From Perkinsus marinus ATCC 50983 (Eukaryota > Perkinsozoa > Perkinsida > Perkinsidae): a DNA stretch of 51,260 bases. The stretch spans positions 530,692-581,951 of the forward strand of contig NW_003213081.1 in assembly GCF_000006405.1 (NCBI RefSeq), in the 5' to 3' direction. Of this stretch, positions 38,301-47,600 are shown piece by piece. The translations under genes were made by a program, and so were the position numbers. The notes under the pieces were generated by a model. The model saw nothing but the letters and a program-made list of their open reading frames with translations. It ran no database searches and was not told the origin of the DNA. Each line of letters starts with the position of its first letter. Position 1 is the stretch's first letter.

Positions 38301-41300
38301 AATCACAGAGTTTACAACTTCTCCGCTGGCCCGGCCGGCCTCCCCGATGAGGTGAGCAACTTCGTGTGACCAGTGCTGGAATGGTCTAGTTGGTTATGAC
38401 GACTGTCTAACATGCAGGAGGTCTCGAGTTCGATTCTCGGTATCGGTATCGTAAAATTTGGTATATGTAATTTCCCGATAGATCACTTGTGGTAGAATTC
38501 TCGAGATGATCATGTGAGCTCGTTGTTGGAATATACGTTTAGTTTTCTGAGTAGATATTTTCAAATTCTAATGTGGTTCATTTGCAAAATATTTCTCACT
38601 TTTTTTCGAAAATTCTTTCTCCCATAAACTCACGCTGTGTGGAGTATTGGAGGAATATACGTTCGCTTTCCTCAGCTGAGCTCAGAAGTTTACATACGAC
38701 CAGCGATAGTAGAAGTGTACAGAATTTCCATATTGTCACTAAAGAAAATATTTTATTAATAATTACAAATAATTAAGTAATAACAATACAATAATACGTT
38801 AATACTATGTTAGTGGTTTGAGCCTCCTCAACTCCCCTAACCGTAGATTCAGTATTACCAACCATAAGACTTTGAAAATGGTAAAGGAAAATATAATCTT
38901 AACTCTCGTATATCCTAACCCCAGGCTATACTAGCTCAGCGCGGATCTACCGCGCTAACTCTTTGTGTACTGCTGTCCCAGGGACTCTGTTCCCCTACAC
39001 TACGATTGTTTCCTGCGAAGTGAATTGTGGAACATATTACGCACTAGTGATTATCATATCACTAGGGTGAAACTCCAATGTAGAACTCGTTGTCAGGTTA
39101 TGTATGAGGCTCAGCGAGATTTCGTCAACTACGATGGAACCGGGATGGGGTTCATGGAGCTATCTCATCGCGATGTTGATGGTCCTTTTCAAACAGTGGG
39201 TATACCCTTTTCAAGTCGCTTGCTAGATGTATGATCATAATTATACAAATTTTTATCATGTAAGAACATTGATATCAAGTATGTAATACTATGGAGTTTC
39301 ACAATCCTAGTGATATGAAAAACATATTTCACGACTACTGCATATCACCGCGAATATCGCGTTTTTCACGCCACTTCACGTAAAACGGGTAGTCGTGAAA
39401 GTCCAATATTATTTTATTAGCATTATTATCAACCTTTTATAGATATTAAATATTATAATTATAACTCTTTTTCCGTTCGGTTGAAGTTTGAAATTGATTC
39501 TTTTTGCTAAAGATGTGCGGAAATGTCAATTTATTTTCCTCGTTATTTCGCATTTGCAGTGGTGAAATTCCCCGCTATAGGCAGTACCGTGATAGCATGT
39601 GCTTTTCCGTTTGGTAGCGGCGAAATTGAAGTTTTTTTATTTGTTGTTTTTATTCCCTCGTGTTTATTATGACTTACTATTCGGTGATGATAACGCTGTT
39701 TATCGTAGGTACTCGCCCAAGCTGAAGAACGCCTTCGTGACATGTTGCATATTCCAACTAACTATAAGGTATTCGTTTGGTGTAAAAGCGCTCGCCCTGT
39801 TGATCGATTATGTATATGTTGGTTAGGTTATGTTCCTTCAAGGAGGTGCTCATGCTCAATTTGCGGGAATACCGTTGAACCTATTTCGCCCAGAGCTCGG
39901 GCATAAGGTGAGAAAAGCGCGGTCGGTGGGGATCGAACCGGGGACCTCTCTTAGATGTTTAGATGAGTTTTGGAGTAGGAATATATGTTCGCTTTCCTCA
40001 GCTGAGCTCAGAAGAGTTTCCAAAGCTAATCGGAAGAGTTTATATACTAAAATGTAGAGAAATCAGTAGGAATTTTCTCAAAATTTTCATCATCACCAAC
40101 ACGTGTAGTTGATGACCATGTGCATATCCCTTTCCCCCCACATTTTCATATTGTCATCATCATCACCAACACATGTAGTTGATGACCATGTGCATATCCC
40201 TTTCCCCCCACATTTTCATATTGTCATCATCATCACCAACACATGTAGTTGATGACCATGTGCATATCCCTTTCCCCCACATTTTCATATTATCATCATC
40301 ATCACCAACACATGTAGTTGATGACCATGTGCATATCCCTTTCCCCCCACATTTTCATATTGTCATCATCATCACCAACACATGTAGTTGATGACCATGT
40401 GCATATCCCTTTCCCCCCACATTTTCATATTGTCGTCATCATCACCAACACATGTAGTTGATGACCATGTGCATATCCCTTTCCCCCCACATTTTCATAT
40501 TATCATCATCATCACCGACACATGTAGTTGATGACCATGTGCATATCCCTTTCCCCCCACATTTCCATATTGTCATCATCACCAACACATGTAGTTGATG
40601 ACCATGTGCATATCCCTTTCCCCCCACAGGTGGTTGAGTATATCGATACTGGGTATTGGGGTCAACGCTGCTTGGGTGAATGTGCCAGGATGATCGGCAT
40701 GGATAAGATCAAAGTCGTCAACGAGGAGTTCAATGCGAAACTCCCTACCAATGTGAGGGGCCTTCCAGGTAGGCTAATTCGAGTCGCGGCGGAAATGTGG
40801 TATGTAAATTGCTATCATATTGATTTAAATGATATTAAAACACTAGTGGTGAATCAGTGAGAACAGGTTTTGCATTTCACTTCATGTGAAACTCCAATGA
40901 ATATTTATTTTTTATATATTATGAATATTTTATCACCGTAGCGCAGTTGAAGTGTCTTGGGCGTTATCGTTTCTTTTTCACTCCCAAGGGTGAGCGTGTT
41001 AGATTCAAAATATCCAATTGTGTGTTACTATTATTAGGAATTTTTCAGGATTAGTTTCTGACCTGCTGCGTATCGTTTAGTTGTTTTTGATGAATTTACT
41101 CGTTTTTTTCATACTGTATCTATGAGGTTGAGCGTGTAAGATTCAGATTAGGCCCAATGAGTATCTGTCAGGATATTCCGATCTTGATCTGTCGTCCCCG
41201 CCCGACGAAGTTTCTTTCATTCACTTCACGGCCAACGAAACTATGGAGGGCTTGGAGTATCTCGACGACAGTTTGGCGAGTGCTTTGAAGGATTCAGGCC

Positions 41301-42586
41301 GCAATGTTGTTATTGATATGACCAGCACGCTCTTGTCCAGACCAGTTAATGTTGAAAAGTAACAAGTACGATTCGATTTAACCTTGTGAAAATTAAATTG
41401 ATTCACATTAGTAATTTGCGACATTTCTTCGTATATGAAAACTACTAGTCAAGAACATACTCCACATTTATATTCGTGAAGAATTAGTGAAGCTTCAGTA
41501 TTTGTATATGTCGTTCATGGCTGATTATGGGGTGAGTTATTTATTCACAGTTACGGAGTTATTTACGCATCGGGCGGCAAGAATCTCGGTCCAGCAGGAG
41601 TGTGCCTTGCGATAGTCAGAGACGACTTGATTAGACCGGTAAGAGCTCATATATGAGCAGCGTTGGAATATATGTTTGCTTTCCTCAGCTGAGTTGAGAC
41701 GTTTTATGAAAATTTACACGCGACTTTGGGGGAAAAGTAAACGAAAAACAGCAAAAAGTTCCAAAAATTTTCAAAAAATTCCTAGTTTGTCACCCACACG
41801 CGTAGTTGACCATTTGTATATAGCGTGAATGGGTATGCCCGATTCGAATCGAATTTTGTGGCGGATGTAATTAGCGCGCGCCCATGTGATCGATTATGAT
41901 TGGTTGTATTGTCAGGGACAACCACCGTATGTTTGCCCGTCGTTTATGGACTACTACGTGCAATCGACCTCAACACCGCTGTGTAGTTTGTACAACACTC
42001 CTCCGACGTTTGCCATTTATATGGTGAACCTGGTCCTTGGGTACTACCAGAGGACCTTTGGTGAGAGTGCAACGCTCGCAAATATAGAGCAGAAAGCTAT
42101 GTAGGAGAAATGGAGGGCCCGGGGATCGAACCTGCGTCTTGGTATTGTCAGACGACGAGCTGCTCAGGTGTGGGGTGTTGTAGATCGCTCCAACGGCTTT
42201 TATACGGTAGTAGTGGAATTTGCGGAAAATTTTGAATTTTTTTCCTGAAAATTTAGAGCCCTGTTCGGCCGGCAGATCGTAGTCGTATGTCAGTCTGCGT
42301 TCGTGTGAGAGGTGGGGATAGGTCTCTAGAGGACCGCTTTGTTGCCGAGGTAGAAGAGAATAATTTTGTGGCGCGCGAAATTTTTTGGTAGGCGGAAGAA
42401 GCTGGTCTGTTCCAGTTGCAGGGCAATAAAATCACCGGAGGGCTCCGCGTTACGTTGTAAGGTTGGGGTGGTCGGTGGGAATCGAACCGGGGACCTTTCG
42501 GTTACCCTAGGTACAATGGGGTGAAGGACGAAGCTGTCAATTCTGCTTGCAAATTTATGGAAAACTTCGCGAGGAGGCACCGTTAG
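38301..42586 (+). CDS. Phosphoserine aminotransferase, 10 or more exons
   Basis: A PLP enzyme of serine biosynthesis converting 3-phosphohydroxypyruvate to phosphoserine. Family blocks in order: HRVYNFSAGPAGLPDE (38,308-38,351), VMYEAQRDFVNYDGTGMGFM with ELSHRD (39,099-39,197), VLAQAEERLRDMLHIPTNYK (39,709-39,771), VMFLQGGAHAQFAGIPLNLF (39,829-39,907), VVEYIDTGYWGQRC (40,630-40,769), IHFTANETMEGLEY (41,169-41,360), GVIYASGGKNLGPAGVCL with the PLP lysine in GGKNLGPAG (41,558-41,640), MDYYVQSTSTPLCSLYNTPP (41,917-42,100), VVDRSNGFYT, SPVRPADRSRMSV, AEEAGLFQLQG, GGLRVTLYNGV and a final ENFARRHR before TAG at 42584. Phases close from 39.1 kb on. The 5' end is unresolved: no ATG lies just before NFSAGPA, so either an upstream exon is spliced on or a non-ATG start is used. 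Introns hold families A, B, C, D and at least three family F copies. Confidence 0.92.
38375..38447 (+). tRNA. tRNA-Val(AAC)-like sequence in first aminotransferase intron, probably degenerate
   Basis: GCTGGAA acceptor strand, GTCTAGTTGGTTATGAC D-arm, anticodon loop CTAACAT (anticodon AAC), T-arm TCGAGTTCGATTCTCGG, TATCGGT. The acceptor stem has one mismatch and three G-U pairs; the anticodon stem has one mismatch at its base. It shares its D-arm and T-arm with the better folded tRNA-Val(CAC) at 48,292. It starts 21 bases after the splice donor GTGAGC. It is either a decayed tRNA or a family F intron element. Confidence 0.6.
39293..39407. mobile_element. Family C MITE, complete
   Basis: TGGAGTTTCACAATCCTAGT to GTAGTCGTGAAAGTCCA, about 115 bp, with the CACCGCGAATATCGCG core. 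It lies in the aminotransferase intron after PFQT. Confidence 0.8.
39772..39828 (+). repeat. Family B intron (57 nt) in the aminotransferase
   Basis: Donor GTATTCGTTTGG, core AAAAGCGCTCGCCCTGTTGA then TCGATTATG, acceptor TTGGTTAG. It joins HIPTNYK to VMFLQGG in phase 0. It has one core change (GCTCGCCC for GCGCGCCC). Confidence 0.72.
39908..40629 (+). repeat. Aminotransferase intron: T-arm fragment, family D arm and minisatellite that forms the 3' splice site
   Basis: The intron opens GTGAGAAAAGCGCGGTCGGT then GGGGATCGAACCGGGGACC, an antisense T-arm (family F). A family D tip and arm follow at about 39,970 (GGAGTAGGAATATATGTTCG, CAGCTGAGCTCAG), then about eight 70-bp units from 40,083. The last unit is cut within CCCTTTCCCCCCACA and directly continues as G|GTGGTTGAG. 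The repeat's C-rich tract thus serves as the polypyrimidine tract and its ACA as part of the CACAG acceptor. Confidence 0.85.
41118..41168 (+). repeat. Family A element at 3' end of an aminotransferase intron
   Basis: TGTATCTATGAGGTTGAGCG, TGTAAGATTCAGATTAGGCC and CAATGAGTATCTGTCAG end exactly at the acceptor before YSDLDLSSPP. Layout is forward relative to the gene. A diverged copy (GGGTGAGCGTGTTAGATTC) lies at about 40,988-41,010 in the same intron. Confidence 0.65.
42101..42151 (+). repeat. Family F tRNA-fragment intron (51 nt) in the aminotransferase
   Basis: Donor GTAGGAGAAATGG, then GGGCCCGGGGATCGAACCTG (antisense T-arm), then CGTCTTGGTATTGTCAG as the acceptor region. It joins EQKA(I) to RRAAQVWGVVDRSNG in phase 2. 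The host reading frame on both sides matches the aminotransferase family, so splicing here is secure. Confidence 0.85.
42457..42510 (+). repeat. Family F tRNA-fragment intron (54 nt) in the aminotransferase
   Basis: Donor GTAAGGTTGGGGTGG, then TCGGTGGGAATCGAACCGGG (antisense T-arm), GACCTTTCGGTTACCCTAG. It joins GGLRVTL to YNGVKDEAV in phase 2 (TT|G). The block GTCGGTGGGAATCGAACCGG is nearly identical to that at 39,924-39,943 in another intron of this gene. Confidence 0.87.
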
Positions 42587-44617
42587 GGATGTGGGAGAAG
42601 GTGTCTAGTGTATTCTATTTACCAAATCGATCACGTGATCGATTTAATCGTCTGTCGCTGAGTCAGCCAGGCCAGGCCCCCTTGGTTGACTCACTGTTGT
42701 TATTTGCCTTATATCTTGCCTTATGTCTTATCTGTGGATTTCTGACTTTTTTCACCCACAGGAGAAATACCATCGCAATGATTCCGTTGACAATCGATCA
42801 ACTGGGCGTAGCGAGAAAGCGGGTTTTTTTGATGTTGTTAGTGAAAACGGCTGTTTGAACGCTAATGATTTTGTCGCGGCAGTAGAAGTGACCGATTGGT
42901 CGGGCCAGACCCCCTCGGTCGATCGGTTGCTTTCGTGACTTAATCTATGCGATAAACGCCGTATGTAGTCGGGACAATTTACACAGTGATGTGATCATCG
43001 CAGTTGTCCGTCTAGTAGCTGCTGCTGTATTGGTCTGTTGTGTTGGTTAATCGAAATGCCAAACTCAAATGATGGGAATATTCGAACATGTATGTGCTGA
43101 TGGCTGGGCAGGAGGGTGGGGGGAATATTGCAGACATGATTCCATGGGAAATAGGAAGTAAAGAATAGGAAACAGTTCGTTGTGATGGATAATACAGATC
43201 GACAATCACGACACGGTCATTGGCGGCATAGGACCGGCGGCCTACTAGTCTAATAGTGTGTTGGCACATTGCGGCTGTGCGCACTATGGAGCGGCGAGGT
43301 TTTTGGGAAGGGGATTTTCGCTCGCCAGGATATCGTTAGTGAATTGAGTTATATGAAATTGCAAGGTCACTCATGGAACCTCCAGTCACAAAGGGACTGG
43401 TGGTGAAACAGGTTTGACCGGTCAAAATCCACGCCGAGCAAGCTCCGACTCCGGGCGGAGAGCAGAAATGCGCCGCTCCAGAACACAATTGTGTTTGCGT
43501 GCATAGCTTGAAATCGATCAACCACTGCAGCGGGTGCAACATAATCAATTGCATGTTGAGCAAGCTGACAGAAACTCGTATCTGTCAGCTTGGCTCAAGA
43601 GACAAGCAAGGGCTTGCTCTTCACGGTTTTCCCCTCCCACACCACCCAGGGAAGACCCCAAACCGGAGACATTTCGACCTGACTCAGCTTCAGCCAGCGT
43701 GGAAAGGTTCAACCTCAACCTGTGAGAAGCTGAGGGTCAGCTCAAACCAAAAATGAGGGTACAAAATTTTTCAAATTGTCGACGGTAACTTTTGACCCTC
43801 AGAAACACCACCACTGATACCTCCGAGCAGTCAGTGCTTGTGGTTTGAGCACGGTCGGGCATCTGCGCTACTGGTCGCGGTTTCACAAACGTCTCCCACC
43901 CAGTAGCTGCAGAAACACACAACACGAGGAACGCGTTCGCGAATCGCTCGACTAGCCTTCGAACGAGAACAATATTGCACAGCAATCTCGGCTAGTTCTG
44001 CGGCTTCGTGCAGTCGAACCGGCCGAGCGGCTCCCTGCTTCACAGCTCGCCTTCCCATTGTCGGAGCTTAGCAGTGGCAGCTGGATTTTGATCTCTGATG
44101 AGGGCAGGGTAGATCTGTGAGAAGAGGGGTATGGGGTTATGAATGTGCCTGTGGGGCATGTGTGAACAGAGTTGTCGTGGGGAAATCGGTGGAGCTCCGC
44201 ACAGGCAGTTTAAGAACAGCTAACAGCAGCAACGACCGACGGGTATCGTCGTGTGGAAGCGAACTACGGCCATCCGCGATTATTTCTCATGTGAACTCGT
44301 TAGGTGTAAGGAAACGTACGGGCTGTGAGAAGGAATTTTTCGCGCACATTCGTAATCGCTGCAAAAATGGCAGTAAGTAGTGTGAGAGTTGTTATATATA
44401 AGACTCTTGGGAATCCATCTGGGAGGGCACTGTTACCAGCAGAGTAGTTTTGGAGGACTAATGTCTCTCTCATCACGCCTCGTGGACGACGTGGATTGAC
44501 GCTGCATATTTCCACGACACATTTGTTACATTTTTCTGTTGTTCATTTTGTTGAGCTTTCATCGTGGGGAAGGGAACGCAGCTTTCAGCAGAGTATGTTG
44601 AAAACAATGCAGTTGTA
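42587..44617. other. Gap between aminotransferase and kinase; paired hairpins near its start
   Basis: Two related hairpins occur: 42,659-42,700 (GCTGAGTCAGCCAGG, GGCCCCCTTGG, TTGACTCAC) and 42,888-42,930 (TGACCGATTGGTCGG, CCAGACCCCCTCGG, TCGATCGGTT). Each follows a family B-like ATCGAT core (42,627-42,645 and 42,795-42,810). From 43,000 to 44,500 composition is even and GC-richer, with no intron repeats and no supported exon. Kinase upstream exons or promoter may be here. Confidence 0.45.
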
Positions 44618-47600
44618 ATGCAAGGTGTAACCACTGCTTCTCACAATCACATTCATTTACCAGACAAAAAATCACTTTCAAACGTTGTTGCCTCCAGAGG
44701 GAGTCTCGACGACTTCACCGAAATAGCACCCTTGGGAGTGGGCGCGTACTCGGCTGTGTAAATAGCATCCACGTTTTGAGCTGCCTCCTGAGGAGTGCCG
44801 ATTAGGTATAAAGTATTGCGGAAATCGGATCAAAAGGTGTATGCATTGAAGAGAGTTAAACTACCGAGTTTGTCGGAGAAGGAGAAGGAAAACTCTTTAA
44901 ATGAAGTTAGGCTGCTGGCCAGCATCAAGCATGACTCAGTGATTGCGTAAGAAATAAAGTATAGCCGAATGGCGGGATTGAACCGCCGACCTTCAGTTTA
45001 CAAGACTGACGCTCTACCACTAAGCTAAACCGGCTTGGAAGATATATATTCGTGTCAACACGCCTTTACTCAGCAGTGTTGAAATTATTTCAACACTGCT
45101 GAGTAAAGACGAATATATATTTCAATGAAATATATATTCGTTTCCCTCAGCTGAGCTCAGGAAATTCCTCAACAATTATAGGAGTTAGGGCTGAAGTGGA
45201 CAGAAATTTTTTTTCAAAATTTCCTCAAAGTTCATGTAGTTGATGATCATGTGCATATTTTCCACCCACACTGCTACTCAGATACAAGGAGGCTTTCTTC
45301 GTTGATCGGGGTCATCAGCTGTGCATAGTAACCGAGTACGCAGATGGAGGAGATCTCTTCCAAAAGATTGTAAAATACAGAGTCAACGGTCGTCAGTTGA
45401 GTTCCTTAAACTCGGCAGATCGAACATCAGAAGAGTAGATTGTTTATGCGAGAGGACGACATCTGGCGTATCTTCATCGGGATGTGCTACGGCCTGAAGG
45501 TATGATGGGGGGAAAGGGATATGCACATGGTCATCAACTACATGTGTTGGTGATGATGATGACAATATGAAAATGTGGGGGGAAAGGGATATGCACATGG
45601 TCATCAACTACATGTGTTGGTGATGATGATGACAATATGAAAATGTGGGGGGAAAGGGATATGCACATGGTCATCAACTACATGTGTTGGTGATGATGAT
45701 GACAATATGAAAATGTGGGGGGAAAGGGATATGCACATGGTCATCAACTACATGTGTTGGTGATGATGATGACAATATGAAAATGTGGGGGGAAAGGGAT
45801 ATGCACATGGTCATCAACTACATGTGTTGGTGATGATGATGACAATATGAAAATGTGGGGGGAAAGGGATATGCACATGGTCATCAACTACATGTGTTGG
45901 TGATGATGATGACAATATGAAAATGTGGGGGGAAAGGGATATGCACATGGTCATCAACTACATGTGTTGGTGATGATGATGACAATATGAAAATGTGGGG
46001 GGAAAGGGATATGCACATGGTCATCAACTACATGTGTTGGTGATGATGATGACAATATGAAAATGTGGGGGGAAGGGATATGCACATGGTCATCAACTAC
46101 ATGTTGGTGATGATGATGACAATATGAAAATGTGGGGGGAAAGGGATATGCACATGGTCATCAACTACATGTGTTGGTGATGATGATGACAATATGAAAA
46201 TGTGGGGGGAAAGGGATATGCACATGGTCATCAACTACATGTGTTGGTGATGATGATGACAATATGAAAATGTGGGGGGAAAGGGATATGCACATGGTCA
46301 TCAACTACATGTGTTGGTGATGATGATGACAATATGAAAATGTGGGGGGAAAGGGATATGCACATGGTCATCAACTACATGTGTTGGTGATGATGATGAC
46401 AATATGAAAATGTGGGGGGAAAGGGATATGCACATGGTCATCAACTACATGTGTTGGTGATGATGATGACAATATGAAAATGTGGGGGGAAAGGGATATG
46501 CACATGGTCATCAACTACATGTGTTGGTGATGATGATGACAATATGAAAATGTGGGGGGAAAGGGATATGCACATGGTCATCAACTACATGTGTTGGTGA
46601 TGATGATGACAATATGAAAATGTGGGGGGAAAGGGATATGCACATGGTCATCAACTACATGTGTTGGTGATGATGATGACAATATGAAAATGTGGGGGGA
46701 AAGGGATATGCACATGGTCATCAACTACATGTGTTGGTGATGATGATGACAATATTAAAATGTGGGGGGAAAGGGATATGCACATGGTCATCAACTACAT
46801 GTGTTGGTGATGATGATGACAATATGAAAATTTTGAGGAAATTCCTATTGGTTTCTTAACATTTCGAGCCTTATTCGTATATAAACTCCTATAATCAACA
46901 AGGAAACTCCCGAGATCAGCTGCGGAAAACAATCGAATATTCCGACACTCCTGAGAAGTGTATCATTCCCCGACTTCCTCAGGCCCTCCACGACTTAAAG
47001 ATTTTGCACAGGGACTTGAAGAGCGCCAACGTTTTCCTAACGCGCGGGGGCGATGTCAAACTCGGCGACTTCAACGTTTCCAAAGTCGCTAAGCGTGGCC
47101 TCCTTTACACCCAGACGGGAACGCCTTACTATGCGAGTCCAGAAGTAGCCTCCTCCTCCTCCTCGCCACCACCGTTGAAGCCACTTTTATTCCGACGTAG
47201 GTGTGGAGAGACAAGCCGTATGATATCAAGAGCGATATCTGGTCGCTGGGCTGTGTGCTGTACGAGATGGTCTCCCTGCGGCCTCCTTTTCGGTGGGTAA
47301 AATCGGTTAAATTCTCATTCACTTGGATGACTCAGCGCTGACGATATGGAGGGTCTGTACAGGAAGGTCCTCCGAGGGGCTTTCCCCCGCATACCGCCAT
47401 GTTTTAGTTCGGACCTTTCACAGGTGATTCCCGCATCTACTTTTCTTCCACAAGTGAACGACGATGTAGGTGATAAGCATGCTACTAGTGGTGAACCCCA
47501 AACGCCGACCGACCATATCCCAACTCTTGCAACAACAAGTCATGCAACACCACATACGGGAGATCCGCGATGATCCTCTATTGATGAACCCATCAGTGAT

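Noticed and set aside
40083-40860. Open frames reading [22 protein letters not shown] repeats
   Set aside because: They are translations of the 70-bp minisatellite, recur wherever the array does, in either gene orientation, and vary with CAT copy number. No protein role is supported.
42457-42510. Functional tRNA gene
   Set aside because: Only the T-arm and 3' region are present; D-arm and acceptor 5' strand are missing, and the segment is a spliced intron.
45503-46832. CRISPR array
   Set aside because: Repeats are contiguous 70-bp units with no unique spacers, in a spliceosomal intron of a eukaryotic gene.
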